DNA of 64,000 bases from JACRCT01 sp036504155 (GTDB lineage Bacteria; Myxococcota; Myxococcia; Myxococcales; UBA5297): assembly GCA_036504155.1 (NCBI GenBank), contig DASXVQ010000105.1, positions 62,001 through 126,000 on the forward strand. Reading direction: 5' to 3'. Below the pieces are notes generated by a model that was not told where the DNA came from, did not search any database, and worked only from the letters and a program-made list of their open reading frames with translations. Positions 25,335 to 35,447 of this stretch are shown here, piece by piece. The position numbers and the translations under genes are program-made. How positions within the stretch are numbered: position 1 is the first letter of the stretch; every line of letters starts with the position of its first letter.

Positions 25335-27509
25335 TCAGACCCGGTAGGTGTTGGCGAAGCTGGAGACCTGCGCCGAGACGCCCGTCAGCGTCTTCACCAT
25401 CGCCGCGTTGGCCTCGAGCCGCTTGATGGTGTCGTCCATCATCCGGGTCAGCTCCGTCACAGCGCCGAAGATCTGGCTGACGCCGGCGTTCTGCTGGCTC
25501 ACCGCCGCGGCGATCTGCCGGACGGCGGCGGTGTTCTCCTTCACGATCTCGGAGAGCTGCTGCAGGTTCTCGCCCGAGGCCTTCACCTGCGCGAGGCCGC
25601 CCTCCATCCTCTGGACGCCCTGCTTGCTGATGGAGACCGCGACGTCGATGGACGCGGTGATGTCGTCGAGGATCTCGCGCACGCGCTCGGTCGAGTGAAT
25701 GGACTGGTCCGCCAGGCTGCGCACCTCGCGGGCGACCACGGCGAAGCCCTTGCCGTGCTCGCCGGAGCGCACCGCCTCGATGGCGGCGTTGAGCGCGAGC
25801 ATGTTGGACTGGTCGGCGATGTCCTTGACCGAGTTGGTGATCTTGCCGACCTGCCGGGTGCGCCCGCCCAGGTCGCGGATCTTCTCGGCGATGGCCTCGG
25901 CCTGGGAGCGGATCTCCACCAGCCCGGCCATGCTCTGCTCGACGGCCGCCTCGCCCGAGCGGCTGAACTCGTCGGCCCTGGCGGTGACCTGCAGCACCGA
26001 CTCCGCCTTCTGCGCCGCCATCAGCGAGGTCTGCTTGATCTCCTGGGCGGTGACCTGGGTCTCCTGTAGCGCCGCGGCCTGGCGGGTCATGGCCTGGTTC
26101 TGCTCGGTCTGCGAGGCGTTGAGCTCGTCGACCACCGAGTTCATGCGGCCGACCGAGTCGTGCAGCCCGGTCGCTATCTCGCGCATGCCGGCCACCATGG
26201 CGGAGAACGCCTTCGCCAGCTGGCCGATCTCGTCGTCGCTCTGCACCTCGATGGTCTGGCGCAGGTCCCCCGTGCTCACGGCCTGCGCGGCCTTCACCAG
26301 CGCGTGCAGGGGGCGCGTCAGCCGGCGGGTGACCAGGAACACGGTCACGCCCAGCACGAGGACGATGAGCAGCGCCGCGGCGAGGCTCCACCGGGCGGTG
26401 TCCGCCACCGCCGCCCGGACCCGGTCCGCGGTCATGTTGTAGTCGGCCTGCGGCACGGTGACGCCGATGACCCAGTCCCAGGGCGCGAAGTAGCTCACCG
26501 CCGCCACGCGCTCGGTGGCCGCCTCGTCCTTGGCGCCTCGCCACGAGAAGCGGTGGTGCGCCACCAGGTCCTCCCGGCCCGCCCCGGACAGGGCCTTCGC
26601 CTGGACGATCAGCTCCTCGTACAGCAGGCGGCCCTCCGCGTCCTTGGTCCGCAGGCCGTCCGCCGCCTCGCGGCCGCCGAAGGCGAAGACGCCCTTCTGC
26701 GCGCCGGTGCCGCCCATCGCCCAGACGTAGCCGGACTTCCCCACGACGACCGAGGTGAGGGCCTGCTCCACCGACTTGAGCAGCGAGTCCTGGAGCACGC
26801 CCACGTACAGCATGCCGATGACCTCGTGGCGGGCGTCGAAGAGGGGCTCGTAGCCGGTGATGTACCAGGCGTTGACCACGAAGGCCCGGCCCTGGAAGCG
26901 CTGGCCCGCCAGGACCGCGGCGACCACCGGGTTCGGCTCGCCGCTCTCGCTCCGGGCGGCGATGAAGGTGCCGATGGCGCGCCGGCCCCGGTCGTCGTGC
27001 ACGGTGGTCGCCACGCGCAGCATGTCGCCGTGCGCGTTCATGCGCTGGAAGAGGGTGACCGTCCCGCCGGCGAGCGACTCGGCGCGGTCGAGGATGGGGG
27101 TGGGCACGCCGGGGTCGGCGTTCTGCCCGAGCCACTGCTCCCCGACCATCATCTTCGGCAGCGCCATCGTCTGCGCGACCTTGGTGATCTGGTCGACCGC
27201 GGTCCAGGTCACCTCGTCCTTGGCGGCCAGCCGCGCCCCGCCGCTCTGCTCCATCAGGTACTTCGCGGTCTGCAGGCTGCTGTTGATCTGCCCCTGCAGC
27301 GCGGTGTGCATCGTCTCGCAGAGCAGGCGGGTGTCCTGGACCACCCGGGCGGTCTCGGAGTCGGCCCGCTTGACGACGATCTCCCGGACCTCCTGCAGCA
27401 GCGAGCCCTGCTGAAGCCGGAGGATGCCGAGAATCCCCACCGTGGTGAGGACGACGGACATGAGGCTGAGGCCAGCGAAGCGGAAACCGATGGATCGGAC
27501 GTTGATCAC
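25335..27509 (-). CDS. Methyl-accepting chemotaxis protein with Cache-type sensor
   Basis: A 724-residue receptor. Membrane helix 1 lies at about 10-30, a large periplasmic region at about 35-370 and helix 2 at about 372-395. A HAMP domain (about 395-450, RPLHALVKAAQAVSTGDL) and a cytoplasmic signalling coiled coil complete it. The hairpin tip NMLALNAAIEAVRSGEHGKG is the CheA/CheW contact. The sensor contains GYVWAMGG and APWDWVIGV, typical of single/double Cache folds that bind small metabolites. No C-terminal CheR-tethering pentapeptide is present. No other chemotaxis genes are nearby, so it signals to a system elsewhere. Ligand is unknown. Confidence 0.93.
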   Translation of the reverse strand: MINVRSIGFRFAGLSLMSVVLTTVGILGILRLQQGSLLQEVREIVVKRADSETARVVQDTRLLCETMHTALQGQINSSLQTAKYLMEQSGGARLAAKDEVTWTAVDQITKVAQTMALPKMMVGEQWLGQNADPGVPTPILDRAESLAGGTVTLFQRMNAHGDMLRVATTVHDDRGRRAIGTFIAARSESGEPNPVVAAVLAGQRFQGRAFVVNAWYITGYEPLFDARHEVIGMLYVGVLQDSLLKSVEQALTSVVVGKSGYVWAMGGTGAQKGVFAFGGREAADGLRTKDAEGRLLYEELIVQAKALSGAGREDLVAHHRFSWRGAKDEAATERVAAVSYFAPWDWVIGVTVPQADYNMTADRVRAAVADTARWSLAAALLIVLVLGVTVFLVTRRLTRPLHALVKAAQAVSTGDLRQTIEVQSDDEIGQLAKAFSAMVAGMREIATGLHDSVGRMNSVVDELNASQTEQNQAMTRQAAALQETQVTAQEIKQTSLMAAQKAESVLQVTARADEFSRSGEAAVEQSMAGLVEIRSQAEAIAEKIRDLGGRTRQVGKITNSVKDIADQSNMLALNAAIEAVRSGEHGKGFAVVAREVRSLADQSIHSTERVREILDDITASIDVAVSISKQGVQRMEGGLAQVKASGENLQQLSEIVKENTAAVRQIAAAVSQQNAGVSQIFGAVTELTRMMDDTIKRLEANAAMVKTLTGVSAQVSSFANTYRV

Positions 27510-27842
27510 GGCTGGTTCACCCGGTCTGCCCCCTGGGTGGCCCCCGCGACGGTCACATCTTCGATAACGACTCGTGAAACTTCATGCATGGTGAAACTTT
27601 CCTGCGGCGCTGGATAGCCGTCCCCCAAACGGGAGGTCCACTGGCACCGGCGGATGTCTCCCGGAGCAGGGCGCTGGCGTTCGTGCCCTTGGAAGGTCGC
27701 TTTCCCTGCGCACGCGACAGCAGCTTCGAGCGGGGACCACTGCCCCGAGGGGCGGGTCCGGCTCCGAGTTGGCCCCAACCCAGGGCGATGGGCAAACGGA
27801 CCCGCGCTCCGAACATTCGAGCCCCAGCCGGGAGACCTCTCG
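27510..27842. other. Divergent promoter region with a 9-bp direct repeat
   Basis: About 330 bases between the chemoreceptor and the tandem kinase gene, without a supported gene. GTGAAACTT occurs twice in direct orientation (27574-27582 and 27591-27599, 17 bases apart) in a locally A/T-richer stretch. It is a possible operator serving the chemoreceptor promoter. No clear sigma-70 or sigma-54 promoter was found. Confidence 0.4.
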
Positions 27843-30047
27843 ATGCTCGAGGGCTACGAGGTGCTGCGAAAAATCTCGGAGGGAGCGTCGGCGGAGGTCT
27901 ACCTCGCGCGGCCACGGAACGGGTCTGGCCACGTCATCGCCGAAGTGATGCGCCCGGAGCTGCTGCGCGAGCCGGCGCTGGTGTCCTGCTTCGCCGCCGC
28001 GGCCAAGGCCCGATGTGCCGCCACGCATCCGAACATCGCCCAGCGCGTCCGCAGCGGGGTCGCCCCCGACGGGCGCCACTGGCTGGTCACCGAGCCCGTC
28101 GGGGAGAGCCTGGCCAGCCGGCTGGCTTCGCGCGGGGCCCTTCCCCCGGAGGCGCTGATCCCCCTGGCGCTGCAGGTCTGCGACGGCCTCGAGTTCATGC
28201 ACCGGGCGGGGCTGGTCCACGGCAACCTCAAGCCGGCCACCGTCTACGTCCTCGAGCGCGCGGGCGCCCCGGGGCAGGTCAAGCTCATCGACTTCGGCCT
28301 GTCGTTCCTGCGGCCCGGCGCGGGCCTGGGACGGCCGCCGGGGGTCCTGCTCGTCGAGTCCGAGTACCTGGCGCCGGAGCGGGTCCAGGGGCAGCGGGCG
28401 ACGGTCCTGGCCGACCTCTACGGGGCGGGCGTGCTCTTCTACGAGCTGCTCACCGGCTTCCCGCCCTTCACCGGCGCCGAGTCCTCGGTGGTGCGCCGCC
28501 GCCAGATCGAAGAGCCCCCGGCGCTGCTCCCGGAGAGCTGCGCGCAGCTCGCGCCGGTGCTCGAGCGCTGTCTCGCCAAGGACCCCGCTGCGCGCTTCCA
28601 GAGCGCCGGGGAGCTCCGGAGCGCCCTCCGGGAGATCCTGAAGGGGATCGCGACGGAGTCCATCGACGTCGACCTCTCGATGGATCCCTCGCCCGGGGGC
28701 CCGGCCCACCCGCCGGCGCCTCTGCCGGTCCTCGGCAGCTACGCGCTGGTGCGGACGCTGGGGCGGGGCGCCATGGGGCAGGTCTTCCTGGCGCGGCACC
28801 TCACCCTCGGCCGGCGGGTGGCCCTCAAGCTCCTGCGGCCGGAGCTCGCCCGCTCCCGCAGCGAGGTCGAGCGCTTCGTCCAGGAGGCCCAGGCGGTCAA
28901 CAAGATCCGCCACGACCACATCGTCGAGATCTACGACTGCGTCGACGAGACGGCGCCCAGCGGCGAGCGGCGGGTCTTCCTGGTGATGGAGCTGCTGGCG
29001 GGCCGCTCGCTGGGAGAGACCTTGGCCCAGGGGCCGCTGCCGCTGCGTCGCGCGCTCCGGGTCATGCGCCAGGTGGCGCTGGCCCTCGACGCCGTGCACC
29101 GCGTGGGCGTGGTCCACCGCGACGTCAAGCCCGACAACATCTTCCTCACCCCGCGCGCCGGCGCCGACTTCGTCAAGGTGCTCGACTTCGGCGTAGCCAA
29201 GCTGCGCGAGCAGGGCCTGGACCTCGCCAACGGCGTCCCCGTCGTCGTGGGCACGCCCAGCCACATGGCCCCCGAGCAATTGCTCGGCCGGCTCACCGAC
29301 CATCGCACCGACGTCTGGGCCCTGGGGGTCGTGTTGTACCGGCTGCTCAGCGGTCGCCTCCCGTTCGACGGCGCCCTCGAGCAGATGGTGCGGGCCATCG
29401 TCCGCGACGCGCCGCCCCCGCTGCCGGCCCGGACGCAGCGCGACGAACCGATCCCCGAGGCGCTGCGCTCGCTGGTCGCGGGCTGCCTGGAGAAGGACCC
29501 CGAGCGCCGACCCCAGACGATGGCGGAGGTGGGGGCGGCGCTCGAAGGACTGCTCGCGCCGGAGCCCGCCGCTGCCCGCCCGGCGGAACGGCGGCCGCGC
29601 AGGTTCGTGCGGCCACTCGTCGCCGCCGGACTGGCGGGAGCCCTCGCGGTGGCCGGCGCGGCGCTCGCCGGACGCGGGCCGGACTCCCCGCCGCCCGCCC
29701 TCGAGGAGCCTCGGGCATCCGAGCCGGTACCCGCACCGGCTCCGGCGCCGGCCCCTGCGCGCGACGCCCCCGCGCCGCGCCTCTCACTCGCGGTCTCCGG
29801 GCCGGCGTCAGGGGAGGTCGACGCTCGCGAAGCGCTGTGGTCGCCCGCGGCGGACGCGTCGGTCCCCGCCGAGGAGGAACCGCCGGCCAGGGCCACCTGG
29901 GAGGACCAGCGATGCGTGCCCGCGCGCGCTCCGGCGGAAGCGCCGGCGCCCAACCTCCGCCCGGCCCCCGGGTGGCGCCCCGGCGCGGCGGCGGGAGGAA
30001 GGAGAGGGATGAACCGTGATGACGTCATCGATCCGTTCCACCGCTAG
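27843..30047 (+). CDS. Tandem pseudokinase-kinase membrane protein
   Basis: A 734-residue protein with two kinase domains in a row. Domain 1 (about 4-275) keeps IDFG (Asp150) and APER but lacks the VAIK lysine (V-I-A-E-V at 31-35). Its HRD motif is HGN (126-128) and its glycine loop is degenerate, so it should be catalytically dead. Domain 2 (about 298-575) is complete: LGRGAMGQVF, Lys329, HRDVKPDN (Asp427), LDFG (Asp448) and MAPEQ. A membrane helix (about 592-615) and a Pro/Ala-rich outer tail follow. The pseudokinase may regulate the active domain or dock substrates, by inference. The TPR-like gene overlaps its end by 29 bases, implying coupled translation. Confidence 0.9.
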   Translation: MLEGYEVLRKISEGASAEVYLARPRNGSGHVIAEVMRPELLREPALVSCFAAAAKARCAATHPNIAQRVRSGVAPDGRHWLVTEPVGESLASRLASRGALPPEALIPLALQVCDGLEFMHRAGLVHGNLKPATVYVLERAGAPGQVKLIDFGLSFLRPGAGLGRPPGVLLVESEYLAPERVQGQRATVLADLYGAGVLFYELLTGFPPFTGAESSVVRRRQIEEPPALLPESCAQLAPVLERCLAKDPAARFQSAGELRSALREILKGIATESIDVDLSMDPSPGGPAHPPAPLPVLGSYALVRTLGRGAMGQVFLARHLTLGRRVALKLLRPELARSRSEVERFVQEAQAVNKIRHDHIVEIYDCVDETAPSGERRVFLVMELLAGRSLGETLAQGPLPLRRALRVMRQVALALDAVHRVGVVHRDVKPDNIFLTPRAGADFVKVLDFGVAKLREQGLDLANGVPVVVGTPSHMAPEQLLGRLTDHRTDVWALGVVLYRLLSGRLPFDGALEQMVRAIVRDAPPPLPARTQRDEPIPEALRSLVAGCLEKDPERRPQTMAEVGAALEGLLAPEPAAARPAERRPRRFVRPLVAAGLAGALAVAGAALAGRGPDSPPPALEEPRASEPVPAPAPAPAPARDAPAPRLSLAVSGPASGEVDAREALWSPAADASVPAEEEPPARATWEDQRCVPARAPAEAPAPNLRPAPGWRPGAAAGGRRGMNRDDVIDPFHR

Positions 30048-30657
30048 GGTCCTCGCGACGGCGCTGGTGCTGACCAGCGGAGCACAGGCGGCTGCCTCGC
30101 CCAACTTGGAGGCCGCCGAGGTGGCGGTGGATGCCGCGCAGCGAGCCTACGAGCTGGGCAGGTTCGAGGACGCGTCCATCGCCTACACCAGCGCCTACGA
30201 GCTCTGCGGCCTGCCCGCGCTGCTCTTCAACCTCGCCCAGACCCACCGGCAGCTGAAGCACTACGAGCGCGCCGCCTTCTTCTACGGGCGCTACCTCGAG
30301 CTGCAGCCGCCGCCGGTCGAGAACGAGGCGCTGACCCGGAGCCTCTTGAAGGAGATGGAGGAGGCCGCTGCCGCGCACCAGCCTTCCCCGGACCTCGAGA
30401 CGACGGCAGCGCTCGCGCGCGTGCTGCTGAAGGTCCTCGAGACCTCCTCGGTGCCGGCGCAGGCGCTCCCGGCGTCCCCGACGCCGGCTCCGCCCGAAGG
30501 CCCCCGGGTCCAGCCGTCGACCCCGCTGATCAAGCAGTGGTGGCTGTGGACCGTCGTCGGCGTCGTGGTCACCGGGGGTGCGGTCGCCGCCGGCATGATC
30601 GTCACGCAGGGTCACCCTGCTCCGACGCAGACCTCGCTCGGGGAGATCCACTTCTGA
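30019..30657 (+). CDS. TPR-like protein with C-terminal membrane helix
   Basis: A 212-residue exported protein with a signal peptide (about 1-25). One or two TPR-like helical hairpins follow (AYELGRFEDASIAYTSAYEL, LAQTHRQLKHYERAAFFYGRYL). Then come a helical linker, a Pro-rich stretch and a membrane helix (about 178-200). This layout commonly follows kinase genes in myxobacteria. Translation starts inside the end of the kinase gene (GTG 30016 or ATG 30019), so the two are co-expressed; it may interact with the kinase's periplasmic tail. Function is unknown. Confidence 0.75.
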   Translation: MTSSIRSTARVLATALVLTSGAQAAASPNLEAAEVAVDAAQRAYELGRFEDASIAYTSAYELCGLPALLFNLAQTHRQLKHYERAAFFYGRYLELQPPPVENEALTRSLLKEMEEAAAAHQPSPDLETTAALARVLLKVLETSSVPAQALPASPTPAPPEGPRVQPSTPLIKQWWLWTVVGVVVTGGAVAAGMIVTQGHPAPTQTSLGEIHF

Positions 30658-30767
30658 TTGGCGCACTGACGTGCCAGCCAGCGACCGGACTCAACTGGCC
30701 GTGACGACGTGCGCCGCCAGCCCGCCTCGGCAGCGCCTTCGCCGAGGAGGGACGACCTCGGTCCGGC

Positions 30768-32879
<2,112 letters not shown>

Positions 32880-32880
32880 G

Positions 32881-34233
32881 TCAGGCTCCCAGCTCGGCGA
32901 CCAGGCCCGTGTGGTAGCGGCCGGACGCGAAGCGCTCGTCGGAGAGGATCTTCAGGTGGATGGGGATGGTCGTCTTCACGCCTTCGATCTTGAAGGCGCC
33001 CAGGGCCTCGAGCATCGCGCGGCGGGCGGCGTCGCGGTCGGCGGCGTGGACGATGAGCTTGCAGACCATCGAGTCGTAGTAGACGGGGATCTGCGCGCCC
33101 GCCTCGAGGTAGGTCTCGACGCGCACCGTGGCCCCGGCGACGGAGGTGGGCGGCTCGAAGCGAGTGACGACGCCGGGGCTCGGCTTGAAGTTCTGCGAGG
33201 GGTCCTCGGCGTTCACCCGGCACTCGATGGCGTGGCCGGAGTGCTGGAGGTCCGCCTGCTTCCAGGAGAGCCGGTGGTTGGCCGCGACCTGGATCTGCTC
33301 CTTCACGAGATCGAGGCCGGTGAGCATCTCGGTGACCGGGTGCTCCACCTGCAGCCGCGTGTTGACCTCCATGAAGAACAGCTCGCCGCTCGTGGAGTCG
33401 AGCAGGAACTCCATGGTGCCCGCGCCCTGGTAGCCGATGGCCGAGATCGCCTTGGCGACCCGCTCGCCCATGCGCGTGCGCGTGGCCTCGTCGATGACCG
33501 GCGAGAGCGACTCCTCGATGAGCTTCTGGTGGTTGCGCTGCACCGAGCACTCGCGCTCGAAGAGGTGCACCCCGTTGCCGTAGGCGTCGCCGAAGAACTG
33601 GAACTCGATGTGGCGGCCCTTCTCGACGAAGCGCTCGAGGTACAGCCCGGGATTGCCGAAGGCCTTCTGGGCCTCCATCGCCGCCTCGGGGAAGCGCTTC
33701 TTGAGCTCGTCCTCGCTGCGGCAGACGCGCATGCCCTTGCCGCCGCCGCCGGCGGTGGCCTTGAGCAGCACCGGGTAGCCGCTGGTCCTGGCGAAGGCGA
33801 CGGCGTCGTCGACCGTGGCGAGCAGGCCCTCGCTCCCCGGCACGATGGGGATGCCGACGGCCTTCATGGTGCGGCGCGCGGTGGCCTTGTCGCCCATCAG
33901 GCGGATGACGCGGGCCGAGGGGCCGATGAAGGTGAACTTGCGCTGCGCGCACAGGTCCGAGAAGAGCGCGTTCTCGGAGAGGAAGCCGTAGCCGGGGTGG
34001 ATGGCCTTGGCCTCGGTCCGCTCGGCGGCGTCGAGGATGGCCTGCATGTTGAGGTAGCTCTCGGCGCTGGGCGCCGGGCCGATGCACACCGCCTGGTCCG
34101 CGTCGCGCACGTGCCGGGACTTCTCGTCGGCCTCGGAGTAGACGGCCACGGTCTCGATGCCCATGGCCTTGCAGGTGCGGATGACGCGGCAGGCGATCTC
34201 ACCGCGGTTGGCGATCAGGATTCGTTTGAACAT
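32881..34233 (-). CDS. accC: Biotin carboxylase subunit of acyl-CoA carboxylase
   Basis: A 450-residue ATP-grasp enzyme that carboxylates the biotin of the carrier domain encoded by the next gene, using bicarbonate and ATP. It shows RILIANRGEIACRVIRTC at the N-terminus, HPGYGFLSEN, the glycine loop GGGGKGMR, the EMNTRLQVEHPVTE-type motif (here MEVNTRLQVEHPVTE) and RVNAEDP. Length is that of a stand-alone biotin carboxylase, without a carrier domain of its own, which fits the carrier being fused to the transferase. It heads the two-gene operon; upstream lies a long repeat-rich non-coding region. Confidence 0.94.
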   Translation of the reverse strand: MFKRILIANRGEIACRVIRTCKAMGIETVAVYSEADEKSRHVRDADQAVCIGPAPSAESYLNMQAILDAAERTEAKAIHPGYGFLSENALFSDLCAQRKFTFIGPSARVIRLMGDKATARRTMKAVGIPIVPGSEGLLATVDDAVAFARTSGYPVLLKATAGGGGKGMRVCRSEDELKKRFPEAAMEAQKAFGNPGLYLERFVEKGRHIEFQFFGDAYGNGVHLFERECSVQRNHQKLIEESLSPVIDEATRTRMGERVAKAISAIGYQGAGTMEFLLDSTSGELFFMEVNTRLQVEHPVTEMLTGLDLVKEQIQVAANHRLSWKQADLQHSGHAIECRVNAEDPSQNFKPSPGVVTRFEPPTSVAGATVRVETYLEAGAQIPVYYDSMVCKLIVHAADRDAARRAMLEALGAFKIEGVKTTIPIHLKILSDERFASGRYHTGLVAELGA

Positions 34234-34339
34234 GGAGCCCCACCGGTGCTGCTGGAGAAGAGCCGGGAACTTATACCGGCCGCGTGCCGGGTGCAGGGTT
34301 GCGGTAGGGGTGAGCGTTCGATTGCGCGCACTAAAGACA

Positions 34340-34358
34340 CCCCGAGCTTGTCGAGGGG
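34340..34358. repeat. Short palindromic dispersed element
   Basis: CCCCGAGCTTGTCGAGGGG, ends complementary. It resembles the 19-base element at 62495-62513 and the interrupted form at 34631-34672. Confidence 0.5.
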
Positions 34359-34630
34359 CCGGAGCTCGGTCTTGGTGGGGACTCGGTCGCCCGTGCCACT
34401 GAAGGACGTACGGAGCCGCAAGCGTCAGCGCGCCGGAGGACACCTGCCCTGGGCAGTGAGGCGTGGCGGCGAGCACCGAGTGAAACGGCGACTATCGGGC
34501 CCCGGAGCGCTTGGCCTCCAAGCCTTCCTCGAAACCGAAGCGCGAAGAGAGCGCCTCAAGGTCCGGTCAATCTTGAGTCCGGCGCAGTCTGTGGGGCCTT
34601 GTTCCAAAGTGCTGGCCGAACGAGTTCTGG

Positions 34631-34672
34631 CCCCTCGACTCCGGGCTCGCGCTGCTCGCCCTACGCTCGGGG
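34631..34672. repeat. Interrupted variant of the short palindromic element
   Basis: It begins CCCCTCGACTCC and ends ACGCTCGGGG, with a GC-rich middle in place of the short centre seen at 34340-34358. The outer arms can pair. It lies in non-coding DNA. Confidence 0.4.
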
Positions 34673-34710
34673 TGTCGGGTGATTAGTTCGCGGTTCTGGA
34701 TGAGCAAAAT

Positions 34711-35264
34711 CGTCGCCACCGCCCCACCCCCGCCTCCCCGTCGCGGCGGGATGCAAGGACCCAAGCCAAGTGCACTCGAGGCTCCGGGGAGGAGCCCGTT
34801 GGTTGCCTTCGGCGATCTTCGGCGTGACACGAGGACGGAGCTCCAAGCGGATTTCGGTGTCACGCAAGAGGTCGCGCCGAGCAGACGCGATCGCCTCACC
34901 GGAGCAGTGGGAGAACCTGGGCTAGTTCCGTTCTCCCGTCTGCGACGGGGAGGGACGGGAGGGGCAGTCCCCAACTGGCCGTCTTAGTTGCACCAAGTCG
35001 TCGCCACCAACGCGCCGCCCCACCCCCGCCTCCCCGTCGCGGCGGGATGCAAGGACCCAAGCCGAGTGCACTCGGGGCTCCGAGGAGGAGCCCGTTGGTT
35101 GCCTTCGGCGATCTTCGGCGTGACACGTGGACGGACCTCCAAGCGGATTTCCGTGTCACGCAAGAGGTAGCGCCGAGCAGACGCGATCGCCTCACCGGAG
35201 CAGTGGGAGAACCCGGGCTAGTTCCGTTCTCCCGTCTGCGACGGGGAGGACGGGAGGGGCAGTG
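34711..35264. repeat. Tandem pair of ~290-bp direct repeats
   Basis: Unit 1 (34711-34983) and unit 2 (34999-35264) match at well over 90 percent by eye. The offset is 288 bases at the left end and 296 after an 8-base insertion in unit 2. Each unit contains an inverted repeat, CGTGACAC with GTGTCACG (34823-34864 and 35119-35160), and ends with the sequence that is then amplified as the 60-bp array. The substitutions do not follow codons, so it is not coding. Neither transposase nor terminal inverted repeats are visible. Confidence 0.85.
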
Positions 35265-35447
35265 AGCGCGCTCGCGCTAATTCCGTTCATCCCGTCTGCG
35301 ACGGGGAGGACGGGAGGGGCAGCGAGAGCACTCGCGCTAGTTCCAATCATCCCGTTTGCGACGGGGAGGGACGGGAGGGGCAGTGAGCGCGCTCGCGCTA
35401 ATTCCGTTCATCCCTGCCGCGACGGGGAGGGACAGGAGGGGCAGTCC
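35220..35447. repeat. Four ~60-bp tandem repeats
   Basis: Units begin with TTCCGTTC-like sequence at 35222, 35281, 35341 (TTCCAATC) and 35402. They share GCGACGGGGAGG, GGGAGGGGCAG and AGCGCGCTCGCGCTA-like ends; the last ends differently (CAGTCCCCAACT). The period is 59-61 bases. The array reaches into the 3' end of the ABC-F gene, whose last 16 codons are repeat-derived. Confidence 0.85.

Larger units (their letters stand above)
34234..35397. other. Non-coding region rich in repeats
   Basis: About 1160 bases without a supported gene; short frames exist only because the repeated DNA is open. The left part (34290-34690) holds two palindromic short elements. The right part is made of two copies of a roughly 290-bp unit and the start of a roughly 60-bp tandem array, described separately. 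The promoter of the carboxylase operon must lie near 34250-34330, but I cannot point to it. Confidence 0.55.

Noticed and set aside
27630..27650. TGGCACCGG resembling the -24 part of a sigma-54 promoter
   Set aside because: The GC of the -12 element is not at the required ten-base distance.
34567..35195. Short minus-strand frames within the 290-bp repeats
   Set aside because: Both copies stay open only because they are duplicates; substitutions ignore codon position and there are no ribosome sites.
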